Position numbers and translations under genes: made by a program. The notes below the pieces were generated by a model. That model was not told the DNA's origin, made no database searches, and saw only the letters and a list, made by a program, of their open reading frames with translations. Positions 10,114 through 19,900 of a DNA stretch of 64,000 nt are shown here, in pieces. The first letter of the stretch is position 1. Each line of letters opens with the position of its first letter. Source of the stretch: Winogradskya humida (lineage in GTDB: Bacteria; Actinomycetota; Actinomycetes; Mycobacteriales; Micromonosporaceae); contig NZ_BOMN01000106.1 in the NCBI RefSeq assembly GCF_016862215.1, positions 1 through 64,000 on the forward strand, written 5' to 3'.

Positions 10114-11097
10114 TCAGGACGTGCCCTGAGGCAGCATGACGACCTTGCCGGTGGCTCGGTTGTCCTCCATGTACCGGTGGGCCGCGGCGATGTCGTCCAA
10201 GCCGAAAACCCGGTCGATGTTGGGTCGGTAAACCCCGGTCTCGACGTTGCGGACGACCCGCTCGAGCACCGCCGCACCCGCGCTGCCCTTGGCGTCGTTG
10301 CTGTGGAAGGCCGTGAGCCGGGTTCCGGAGGGGATCATCGCGATCGGCTCGAAGTCTCGGATCAGCCATCCGCTGAGGGAGCCCGCCACGCAGACGGTCC
10401 CACCCCGGCGGACCAGCCGCAGCGAGTCGGCGACCGTGCTCGCCCCGACGAGATCGAGCACGTGGCTCGGCCCGTCGGGCCACGGGGTGATCGGCGACCC
10501 GCCGTCATCGTGGAGGACGTGGTCGACGCCGGCCGCTCTCAGCGCCCCGGCCTTCTCGGGCCGGCGGGTCGTGGCCGCGATCTCCACGCCGTGGCCGTGC
10601 GCGATCGACGCGGCGGCCATGCCGACCGACGAGGTACCGCCGCGGATCAGCAACTTCTCACCCGGGCGGATTCCCAGTGCGTCGAAGGCGCCCTGCGCGG
10701 TCAGGTACGTCTCCGGCAGCGCCGCCAGCACCTCCCAGGCAAGCGTGGTGGTCACCGGCATGAGCAGCGCGTCGGGCAGCAGCACGTACTCGGCATAACC
10801 GCCGTCGAACTCCCGCCCCATCTCGCCCATCACCGCCGCGACGGTCGTGCCCTCCGGCAGTGCGGGATCGGTCGAGGCCGCCACGACGCCCACGCATTCG
10901 ATCCCCAGCACCCGCGGGAACCGCACGCCCGGCGAATGCCCCTGACGGGTACGCAACTCCGAACGATTGAGGCCCGCGCCCATCACCCGCACCAGGCTCC
11001 AGCCCTCCCGTATCGCCGGCACCGGAATTTCACGGGTCTCCAGAACCTCAGGGCCACCCGCTCGCACACAAACCGCCGCTCGCATCATCGTTCTCAT
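10114..11097 (-). CDS. Zinc-independent MDR oxidoreductase (quinone-reductase-like)
   Basis: A 327-residue NADPH-dependent medium-chain dehydrogenase/reductase. The N-terminal GroES-like domain (MRAAVCVRAGGPEVLE) lacks the structural-zinc cysteine cluster of alcohol dehydrogenases, and the Rossmann domain starts at LLIRGGTSSVGMAAA, which puts it with the quinone oxidoreductase subgroup. Such enzymes reduce enones or quinones in the cytosol. Three clustered ATGs (11097, 11088, 11085) compete as starts; none has a clear ribosome-binding site. It is convergent with the WYL regulator gene, with 12 bases between the stops. No regulator is obviously dedicated to it, but the AraC remnant immediately upstream may once have filled that role. 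Confidence 0.85.
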   Translation of the reverse strand: MRTMMRAAVCVRAGGPEVLETREIPVPAIREGWSLVRVMGAGLNRSELRTRQGHSPGVRFPRVLGIECVGVVAASTDPALPEGTTVAAVMGEMGREFDGGYAEYVLLPDALLMPVTTTLAWEVLAALPETYLTAQGAFDALGIRPGEKLLIRGGTSSVGMAAASIAHGHGVEIAATTRRPEKAGALRAAGVDHVLHDDGGSPITPWPDGPSHVLDLVGASTVADSLRLVRRGGTVCVAGSLSGWLIRDFEPIAMIPSGTRLTAFHSNDAKGSAGAAVLERVVRNVETGVYRPNIDRVFGLDDIAAAHRYMEDNRATGKVVMLPQGTS

Positions 11098-11192
11098 GCC
11101 CTGAACTGTCGTCCCGCAGCCGTCCGGCCGTCCACCGTCAGAATGCCAAGCTATGCCTGTGGCCCGCCGATCCCGGATCTGGCCGTCCGGCG

Positions 11193-11470
11193 GTGTGCAC
11201 CTGTGGTCGTCCGGCGGGACCAGCCCGGCGCCTCAGCACCGGTGCCCGCGCTCGCCTGCACCGGGTCCTGGTCGACGAGCTCCGCGAGGCGCACGAACAG
11301 CCCACACACCTACCCGAGCCACGCGACGACCGGTTGCGGGCAGTCGCTCGCATCCTGGACAACAACCCCGCGGACACCAGCCCGCTGGCCGCGCTCGGCC
11401 GGAACGTCGGAGCCGGCGCCCGCACGCTCAGCCGCCTCTTCCACGACGAACTCGGTATGACGTCGACCAC
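11193..11470 (+). pseudogene. AraC-family regulator remnant
   Basis: The frame reads a recognisable AraC helix-turn-helix segment: RLRAVARILDNNPAD, LAALGRNVGAGARTLSRLF and HDELGMT. In intact relatives that last motif runs on into FxxWRxQ and a second helix-turn-helix; here it is cut after GMT by a frame change. The ligand-binding N-terminal half is missing, and no start codon with a ribosome-binding site precedes the fragment. It lies divergent from the MDR oxidoreductase gene, the usual place for such a regulator. I infer a decayed gene. Confidence 0.65.
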
Positions 11471-11519
11471 GAACGCCCGCCGAGCCGTCAGCGAGCCCTG
11501 AAGATCTCCCGCTGGGGTG

Positions 11520-12263
11520 TTAGTCCCACCAGAAGGACCAGAACGGTGCGTTGATGAGCTGGGTGGCGTACTTCTCCAGGGTTTCGGTGCCCTGCCAGAC
11601 CCCGTCCGGGCAGAAGGCGAAATGCTCGGCCGCGACCCGCAACGCCGTTTCCTGATCGCCGGGCGGAGCCGAAACGCTCAGATAGAGTTCGGCAAATCCC
11701 AGCCCGATCACGCGTACGCCGAAACGTTCCTCCCACGACCGCACCACCGCCGTCAGCGACGCCGGCCCGGTGTAGTTGATCGCGCCCTGCCACCCGGCCA
11801 CCGAGATCGCGTCGGCACCCCGCCCCGCGGCGACCAGCCCGAGCCGCATCTTGCGGTCGCTCGCCAGCAGCTCACCCGCCCACTGGTCCGCGTGGCTGTC
11901 CGGATCACGGCGCGGCTTGATCGGCGCGGCCAGTCCCGGCCACTGCTCGTACGGAGCGACCGCGGCGCCGTCCCCGGCGTGCCCGGCCCACCAGGCGCTG
12001 AGCACGGTTTCCGCATCGAGGACGCCCGGGTCCTCCGGGTCCAGCTCGCCGTCGTCCCACGGACGCCGCGGCTCGTCGCGCAGATGATCGAGCAGTAACG
12101 GCCACAACCCGGAGCCGCGCAACGCCGCCCACGACCCGGCGGGAGCCGGTCCGTCGCTCACCCACAGTGCGGGCTGCTCCGCGTCACCCTCGTCCCCGTG
12201 CACCAGACGCCCGGGCGGCAGCTCCACATCCAGTTTCGCCAGCGCGGCAGCAAGATCAGTCAC
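11520..12263 (-). CDS. DUF4253 family protein
   Basis: A 247-residue soluble protein. The C-terminal third (VIGLGFAELYLSVSAPP, then EHFAFCPDGVWQGTETL and FWSFWWD at the end) is typical of the DUF4253 family found widely in actinomycetes, whose function is unknown. An acidic stretch in the middle (DDGELDPEDPGVLDAE) and several tryptophans stand out. The GTG at 12263 is chosen because the sequence before it is not conserved in style and would place a Gly/Arg-rich tail in front of the first predicted helix. The gene is divergent from the polysaccharide deacetylase, with 88 bases between them. Confidence 0.78.
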   Translation of the reverse strand: MTDLAAALAKLDVELPPGRLVHGDEGDAEQPALWVSDGPAPAGSWAALRGSGLWPLLLDHLRDEPRRPWDDGELDPEDPGVLDAETVLSAWWAGHAGDGAAVAPYEQWPGLAAPIKPRRDPDSHADQWAGELLASDRKMRLGLVAAGRGADAISVAGWQGAINYTGPASLTAVVRSWEERFGVRVIGLGFAELYLSVSAPPGDQETALRVAAEHFAFCPDGVWQGTETLEKYATQLINAPFWSFWWD

Positions 12264-12351
12264 CGCAAGAGTGTAGGCACCGGCACGGTCTCCTGACACC
12301 GCCGGGCCGCGGACCGGTACCCTCAGCTGCCCCACTCACCGAAGGAGATCT

Positions 12352-13374
12352 ATGCGCCGACCCGCTCTGACCGCCACCGTCGCCGCCGCCGGACTGGCGG
12401 CGACCTTGATGGGGATCGGCCCGTCGCAGGCCGCGACGGTGACGCCCCACATCGGGGTGAGCACAGTTCAGTACGACAGCCCTGGCGGGACGGTTCCCGC
12501 CATCGTGACCGTCTACAACCCGTACCCGGGGTACACGGTGAGCATCTCGGCGTCCGCCACCGGCGGCGCCACGGTGACCTGCACGGGCGCCGTCTGGAGC
12601 AATCCGGTCCGGCACACCGTCAGCCGGACCTGTTACCTGCGGATGCCCGTCAAGGCCGGGAAATATACGGTGCGGGGAACCGCGAAGATGGTGAAGGGCA
12701 CGACGACGCGGCAGGTTTCCGGGAACGCCGCCCGGGCCGTCGCCGCGGACGGCAAGCCCTCACCGCAGCCCATCACGATCGCCGAGATCCAGCGCGTCGA
12801 GAAGTGCCAGCACACCACGGACGACGTGTGGCTCACGTTCGACGACGGGGGCAGCGCCGCCCAGGTGAAGTCGATCCTGGCGACGCTCAAGCGCAACAAC
12901 GTCAAGGCGACGTTCTTCTTCCGGGGCGACTGGGCCCGGAGGAATCCGGCCCTGTTCCAGCAGATCAAGGCCGCGGGTCACGTGATCGGCAATCACACGT
13001 CCACGCATCCGGCGCTGAGCCGGATGAGTGCCGCGAACGTCAAGAAGCAGATCACCGCGGGCACCGCCGCGACCGGGACCCCCCGGCTGCTGCGGCCGCC
13101 GTTCGGCGCGGGCTCGCTCACCACCCGGTTGCAGGACGTCGCCCGGGACAACAAGTACGAGCTGTGCCGGTGGACCACCGACACGTACGACTGGGACGGT
13201 CCGTCCACCGCCCTGATGGTCGAGCGGGTGAAGTACGGCGATCACCTGTCGGCGCCGGTCCGGGCGGGCGGCGTGATCCTGATGCACGGCCACGGCAAGA
13301 ACACCGCGGCGGGCCTGCAGAAGATCATCGACACCGTACGCGCGAAGAAGCTGAAGCTTCCCCGCCTGCACTGA
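12352..13374 (+). CDS. Secreted polysaccharide deacetylase (NodB domain)
   Basis: A 340-residue exported enzyme. A signal peptide (RRPALTATVAAAGLAATLM, cleavage near SQA-AT at 27) is followed by a beta-rich N-terminal domain of about 110 residues with two cysteines, and then the NodB domain at about 158-335. The carbohydrate esterase 4 motifs are complete: TFDDG at 162-166, NHTSTHP with the metal-binding histidines 215 and 219, RPPFG at 248-252, and LMHGHG near the end. Members remove acetyl groups from peptidoglycan, chitin or xylan at the cell surface. GAAGGAGATCT gives an excellent ribosome-binding site for the ATG at 12352. A strong hairpin follows. The substrate cannot be told from the sequence. 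Confidence 0.92.
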   Translation: MRRPALTATVAAAGLAATLMGIGPSQAATVTPHIGVSTVQYDSPGGTVPAIVTVYNPYPGYTVSISASATGGATVTCTGAVWSNPVRHTVSRTCYLRMPVKAGKYTVRGTAKMVKGTTTRQVSGNAARAVAADGKPSPQPITIAEIQRVEKCQHTTDDVWLTFDDGGSAAQVKSILATLKRNNVKATFFFRGDWARRNPALFQQIKAAGHVIGNHTSTHPALSRMSAANVKKQITAGTAATGTPRLLRPPFGAGSLTTRLQDVARDNKYELCRWTTDTYDWDGPSTALMVERVKYGDHLSAPVRAGGVILMHGHGKNTAAGLQKIIDTVRAKKLKLPRLH

Positions 13375-13407
13375 GAACCCCTGCACTGAGAAACAAAGCC
13401 GGAAACA

Positions 13408-13443
13408 CCGCCGGCGCGCTCTCCGAAGAGAACGCGCCGGCGG
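13408..13443 (+). terminator. Hairpin between deacetylase and RHS-linked operon
   Basis: CCGCCGGCGCG (13408-13418) pairs perfectly with CGCGCCGGCGG (13433-13443); inside, CTCT and AGAG can extend the stem. It lies between two convergent stop codons (13374 and 13452) and could serve both strands. Confidence 0.8.
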
Positions 13444-13451
13444 CGGTCAAC

Positions 13452-13940
13452 TCAGTTGCTGTGTACCTGGACGATCCCTGACGGGTTCAGGGCCACCGCT
13501 TCACGAGCGACATCCTCGTGCGCGAGGGGAAGCCGCAGCTCCCCGCCCGCGACCCGCGGCGCCTTCGTCACGGCCGCCACGACCTGCGGCCCGTAACCCA
13601 GCAGGACCAGGACGAACCCGGCGAGCCCCAGGAAGCCGCCGATCGCCCGGCCGTTGTCCACCGTGTCCGACCAGCCCAGCACCAGGAAGGTCAGGGCGAG
13701 CACGAACAGCAGCAGGATCGCCGGCAGCACGACGTACTCGTAGAGCTTCCGCAGGCGGGTCACCGTGGCGACCCGTTCCGCGGCACCCGACCCCAGCGGC
13801 ACCCGCACTGTCGTCACCCGCGTCCACGCCAGGTGTGGCAGCGGTATCGACACCGGTGCGGTTTCACCGCCTCCGACGATCGGCCGGGCCGGCCACTTCA
13901 CCGAGCCCAGATCTGCCACACGAACCCGTACCTCTGTCAT
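13452..13940 (-). CDS. Small two-helix membrane protein coupled to RHS gene (candidate immunity)
   Basis: A 162-residue protein of no family I recognise. It has a soluble N-terminal stretch (about 1-55, rich in Val/Arg), two membrane segments (YVVLPAILLLFVLALTFLVL at about 70-90 and GGFLGLAGFVLVLLGYG at about 103-120) and a short soluble tail. Its ATG at 13940 overlaps the TGA of the RHS gene by one base (TGATG), so translation is coupled to the end of the RHS protein. In polymorphic toxin loci the gene directly after an RHS toxin usually encodes the immunity protein, and membrane-acting toxins have membrane-embedded immunity proteins. That role is inferred from position and topology alone. 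It could instead assist assembly of the RHS protein. Confidence 0.6.
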   Translation of the reverse strand: MTEVRVRVADLGSVKWPARPIVGGGETAPVSIPLPHLAWTRVTTVRVPLGSGAAERVATVTRLRKLYEYVVLPAILLLFVLALTFLVLGWSDTVDNGRAIGGFLGLAGFVLVLLGYGPQVVAAVTKAPRVAGGELRLPLAHEDVAREAVALNPSGIVQVHSN

Positions 13941-16900
13941 CAGTTGTTGCATCCCATCGACAAGCTGTAGTGCGGCCGCTTCCTGGCCCATCCGCGGGCC
14001 TTCCACAGACGCATGGAGATGTAGATGCCCTTGCGCTTCGAGCATCGGTCCTCATAGATCTTGTCGGCGAACCAGACGACCCCGCCGATGATGACACCGA
14101 TCACCGCCAGTGCCAGGGGGACGAGTACGCCTGCCCCGGTCAGCGCCAGCGTCGACGTGAATCCCGCGAAGACCCCGTAGATGCCGGCCCAGACGACGCC
14201 GTACAGCATGACCGCACGGACCTCCCAGTTGGTGATCCAGCACTTGCGCTTCAGGTCGTACTTCCACCCGCTCCAGTTGAGCGACACCGACTTCTTCTGC
14301 CACTTGCAGCTGTACTCACCCGAGGTGTCGCTGCAGTTGACGGAGTCACCGGAGCAGTAGTCGTAGTCGTTGGCGTTGCCGCCGCGGATCGGGTCGACGG
14401 AGAGGAACCGGGCGGTTGCCGGGTTGTAGAGCCGGACACCCATCAGGGTCATCCCGTTCGGGGTGTCGCTGGCGCGCTGCTCGGCGCCGAGCCAGCCGTA
14501 CCGGTGCGATTCGGTGCCGGCCGCGTTCCGGAGCTGGCCGTCCTCCTGGTAGTCACTGGTGTACGTCAGGCCCTGGCTCGTCCCCGAGACACCCGCGACG
14601 ACGTCGCCGTGCAGGTTGGTGATGAACGACGTCGTCCCCGTCGCGGAGCTGTGGCTGCCGGCCATGCCGGCGACGCCGAAGATCGCCCGCGTCGTGGTGC
14701 TGTCGCCCTCGTCGGTCCAGCTCGGCGAGTCACCGTCGGCGCTGTAATGGTTGACCTTCGTCGTGGTGACCGCGCCCTGGGTCTGCGCCCACGAACGGTA
14801 GCGGTTCGCCACGACGTCGAGCCGGTAGACCGCCGACCGGTCGTCCTGCACGATCTGGCGGGTCAGGTTCGAGCCGTAGTACGAGATCTCGGCCTGTCCG
14901 CCGCCTGCCACCGCGGAGTCCGCGGCGGGAACGACCCGGGTCCGGCCCAGGGCGTCGTACTCGTACCCGGCGGTGGTGAGCCGGTCCGCCTTGTCGTAAC
15001 CCCGGCTGATCCGGCCCGCTTCGGTGCCGGTCTGGCAGGTGCCGTCCTCGGCGGGGTCGTACGACACCGTCTCGGTGCGGTTGGTGCCCGCGTCGTAGCC
15101 GTACTTGCGGGTCACGCAGTTGCTGTCGACCGTGTCCTGCACGCTCGCCACCCGGCCCGCGGTGTCGTACGTGAAGTCCTGCTGCGACAGGCTCGACGTA
15201 CGGTTGCTCACCTGGTTGTGGACCGATGCCGTCAGCGCCTCCGAGAACAGGGTGCAGTCGTCGGCGTCGCAGCCGGTCTGGCTGTAGGTGATGCCGACCG
15301 CGTCACCGGCCTCGTTCGGCTCCACGTCCACGGTGATGCCGTTCGCCCACTGCTGGGAGACGACTCCGCCGTTGGCGTCGTAGGCCGCCGTGTACGTGCC
15401 GGCCTGCGAGTCCGTGACCGACGTGGGCAGGCCCCGTCGTTCGGTGCCACCGTCGTACGTGTACGTCCTGGTGCCGAGACCGTCGGTGGTGGTCGTCGGA
15501 CGGTCGAGCAGGTCGTAGCCGAACGTCGACGTGATGCCGTCGGCGTCGGTGTACGACGTCGCGCGGCCCAGGGTGTCGTACCCGTAGGCGATCTCGGCCG
15601 TGACGGCGCCGCTCGCGTCGAGGCTCTGCACCCGGGTGGGCAGGCTCGTCGCCGGGTCGTAGACGTTTCGGGTGACCGGGACCTGCTCGCCGAGACCCGA
15701 CGCCACCGTGACGCTCTGCTGGGACGGACGGTTCGCGGCGTCATAGGAGACGACGACGGTGCGCAGGACACCGGCCGACGTCGACTCCTCGGTCTTGCGG
15801 ATCTGGCCGAACATGTCGTACGTCATGGTCTTGACCGGGACGGCGGGGCCGCTCTCGGCCTGGCCTCCGGGCTCGGTCCGGCACACGAGGTCGGCGAACT
15901 CGGCGTGGTTGTCGCAGACACTGTTGCCGGAGCCGGTGCCGGCCCGGTAGTACAGCGTCTTCTGCGTCGACGGGGTGTCCCCGGCGGTGGTGCCCGCCGG
16001 CCCGGTCACGGCGATCTGCCGCTGGGTGGTCGCGTCGTACTGGTACCGCGTCACCAGGTTGAGCCCGCCCGGGTCGACGGTCTCGGTGAGCGGCGCCTGC
16101 AGGGTCCAGTCGTAGGTGGTCTTCGTGATCCGCTTGTCGGCGTCGTAGGAGGCCCCTTCGCTGCCCCACACGCGGACCATCCGGCTCTCGGTGGTCACCA
16201 GGTTGAACGGCTCGTCGGTCGCGGGTGCGCCCTCGTCGTAGGCGTACTCGGTGTAGGGCCGGCCCCGCACGGCGGAACCGTCCGGCAGCGTCACCTCGGT
16301 CTCGGGCTCGAGGGCACTGGTCGCGCGGCTGCCGTCGGCCGTGAAGATGTTCAGCGTCGACAGCGACCGTGCGACGACCGCTTCCTGGTCGGCGTTGTCG
16401 GAGGTCGAGTCGTTCAGGGCCCGCTGCCGGTTGGCGGCGTCCAGGCTGCGGGTCTGGTTGCCCCACTTGTCGAACCACTGCGAGGCGATGTATCCACCCG
16501 GCTCGGCGGCGTTGATGACGCGGCCGTTGGCGTCCAGGTAGGACACCGAGGCCCGCTCGTACGACGACGGCAGGGTGCCGGCCGCCGGGTTGCCGTCCGG
16601 CACCTGGGTGGCCGGGAAGACCGCGGTCGCGAGGACCGGCGCTTCCGGCTGGGCCCAGCGGGCGGTCTGGGCGGGCGACAGGTCGTACGGTGCCGCGGCG
16701 CCGGACAGCGGCACCGCGTAGACGACCGTCGTCCGGGCGACGTTGCCACCGATCCCCCGGCTGACCTGCACCAGCCGGCCCTTGCCCGAGTCACCCGGGA
16801 TCACCGAGTAGGCGAGGTTCCACGGTTCCTGACCGGCGGGGCGGACCTCGGTGATGACACCGTCGGCGTTGTACGCGTAGGTGGTCTCGAGGTGGCGCGC

Positions 16901-19900
16901 CGTGCCGGACTCGGTCCAGTCGAGCCGCGGGTCCCAGGAGGACCGCAGCCGGCCGGTGCTGTCGTACGCGTACCGCTTGAGCACCACGGTCTTCATCTGG
17001 GCCGGGGTGGCGTCCGGGTCCCACGCGGTGAACGTGACTTCCTTGATCCGTCCGGCGAAGTCGCCCCACTGCGCCGCGGATGTTCCCGAGGCGGTGGTGC
17101 CCGTGGCGTAGCTGAACTTCGTCGCGCGGCAGCCGCGGACCAGGCTGGTCGCGGTGCACGTGACACCGGCCGGCGGCGGGTTGAGCGCGAGGGTCGGGCG
17201 GGTCACCGCGGCACCCGCGACGGTGACGGTCTCCCACGAGTAGGTGACCTTGTCGGCCGCGCCCTTGGCCGCCGCCGAGACCGGCACGTACTGCCCGGCG
17301 GGCTGCGCCGTCGTACGGCCGAACGTGACCCCGATGCCGGCCGAGTCGGTCAGCGTGTAGGTGTCACCGGTGGCGGTGTAGGTCAGCTTCATCCCTTCCA
17401 GGCCGACCTGCGGCTGAAAGGTCGTGGCGGTCTTCTTCGTGAAGCCCATGGTCGCGCCGTCGTCGAGGCCGACCTGCACCAGCGAACCGGTGACGGTCAG
17501 CTCCGTGTAGCCGCTGTCGTCACCGGTCACGGAGACGCTGGAGGACCAGCCCGGCCCGAACATCGGGTCGACCTCGCCCGCGAGGCGGGAGTTCGCCGTC
17601 CGGCCGAGCGTCGCACCGGTGGTGGCGTCGTGCTCCTCGATGGCGACATTGCCGGTGATGAGGTTGACCGCGCCGACCCCGGCGTCCTCGGTCGCCGCCC
17701 AGGCGCGGTTGCGGTCGAGCGTGACCTTGACGGGGTTCGACGTGGCACCGGCTCCGCCGACGAAGACGCCGCGCAGTTGCACCGGGCCGTCGAGCGGATC
17801 GGGTCCCGCCTCGGCGGCGTTCACCGTCTGCGCGAGGTTCCAGTTGAGCTTCGGCGCCGTGCCGCCCGCGGGGACGGTCAGCGGCCAGGTGACCGCCTGC
17901 TGCCCGGCGGCGACGGTGACATCGCCCGCGGGAATGGTGGTCCACGCGTCGACATCGCCACGGCGCCACTGGTACGTGACACCGGTCGTCGTGCTGTTGC
18001 CGCTGCCCTCGACGGCGACGAACCCGGCGGACAGGTCACCGTCCTTCGGGCCGGTGATCGCGGCGCCGCCGACGGAGAACGCGTACGCCCGGACGGCGGA
18101 GAGGTTGCCCGCCCGGTCCCGCGACCGCACGTAGAGGGTGTGCGCGCCGGAGGTGGCCGGGGTGACCGTCACCGTGGCGGCGGCACCGAGGGTCGCGGCG
18201 TTCACGGACAGGTCCGGCGGGTTGACGTCGAGCCCGTACTGGTAGGCGGCGACGTCGGTCGCACCGGACGCGGAGAGGGTGAACTTCCCGGCGGACCCGG
18301 GGCCACCCGACCACTGACCGGCCGGGTAGTCCGTCGACGCGACAGCCGGGGTCGCGGGGACGGTGGTGTCCACGGTGAACTCGCAGTACGCGGACCACGG
18401 CGAGTAGCCCGTGCCGTCGTAGCCGCGTACCCGCCAGCGGTAGGAGCCGTTCTCCGCGAGGGCGTTCGCCGGGATCGTGGTCGCGAACGTGGTTCCGGAG
18501 GCGGCCTTGGCCGTCGTGGCCGTGGTGATGCCGGTGCCCGCGGTCGTCGACCACTCGAAGGAGGCCGTCATGGCCGTACCCTCGGGATCGGTGATCTTGG
18601 TCTTGAGCTGCGGCGTCTTCGACGCGATGAACGGCCGGGCGGTGCCCGTCGCACACGACGTGGCCGGTACCGTCGAACGGGCGCCCACCACCGGGTACGA
18701 GTTGTACGTGATCGACGCCTTCGGCACCTGCGCGGTCTCCGCGGCGTTACGCGAGCGGAACTGCTTGTACGCGCTGGTCGCCGCCTCGTTGGTCGCCCGG
18801 ATGCCCATGTAGCCGCGGGTCTGGTTCGCCGTGGCCGCACGCTGGAAGAACGACGTCGCCGAGATGGCCACGTAGGCGTCGCCGCACGAGGAGTCGAAGC
18901 CCTTCGTCGCGGTCGCCGCCGCCTCCTTCGTCAGCCAGGCGGGCTGGTTGGCCCACCGGGTGTCCGCGTTGAAGGCGTTCGTCGACCAGATCTCCCAGGA
19001 GTTCGCCGAGCAGGTCGTCGAGTAGTAGTTGTAGAACGAGGCGGTCGCCGCCGTGATCTGCTTCCCGCGCAGCGCGGTGGTGTCCCACGAGACGAACGTC
19101 CGGGTGCGCTTGCCGCCGGTCCCGCTCAGCAGGCCGATCTGCAGGTTGTTGGCGCCGCCCCGGTCGCCGGTGTCCCCGTCCGTGACGTAGGTGTCGAAGT
19201 ACGTCCCGAGCGCGACCGTGGGGTCGATGGTGACCGGGAACGTCGTGGCCGGGTCGTTGATCCACGCGAGGTCGGGCGTCAGCTTCACGTCGACCCCGGC
19301 GGTGGCCTTGGCGGAACGCTTCGCCGCCGACGACTTCACGACCGTACGCCGCTGCGGTGTCACACCGTCCGCACCGACCTGCGCGTCCCACATCATCGGT
19401 GTCGGCGAGGTGGCGACCGTACGGCCGGCCTTGTCCTTGAGCACGAGCGCACCGGAGGCGTCGCGGGTGTGTGACGCCAGCGAGGCACCGGTCAGCGGCA
19501 GCGACAACTGCGCCACCCGGGCGGCAGCCGCACGCGACTTCACCACGACGAACTGCTCGAAACCGGTCCGGGTGGCCTCGACGGCCAGGTCGATCCCCGG
19601 CAGGACCTCCGGGTAGGTGGCCCGAGGGCCGGCGAGGACCGGCTCCGGCAGCGTGCCGGACCAGCCCATCGAGACCTGCCCGGCGCCGGATCCGGCGGTG
19701 GCCAGCGCCCCGGACGTGGCGGTGCGCGCGCCGGAGAGCTTGAGTCCCTCCGGGTGCGCCACCGACGAGACGGAGCCGTCGGTGTTCAGGCGCAGGGTCA
19801 GGTCGACCGGGACCCAGCGGGACCCGGAGCGGACCCGGACCGGTGCGGCGTACACCGTGGCCTCGACCGTGCCGTCCGGCCGGGCGAAGAACTCCGACGT

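Noticed and set aside
10177-11460. Long plus-strand frame across the MDR oxidoreductase gene
   Set aside because: It is mostly the antisense of the MDR gene. Only the region after about 11193, in a different frame, shows AraC-like sequence.
13835-19474. A very long plus-strand open frame opposite the RHS gene
   Set aside because: It is the antisense of a high-GC coding sequence. It is rich in Arg/Gly/Val, has no ribosome-binding site or known motif, and the minus-strand RHS protein is unmistakable.
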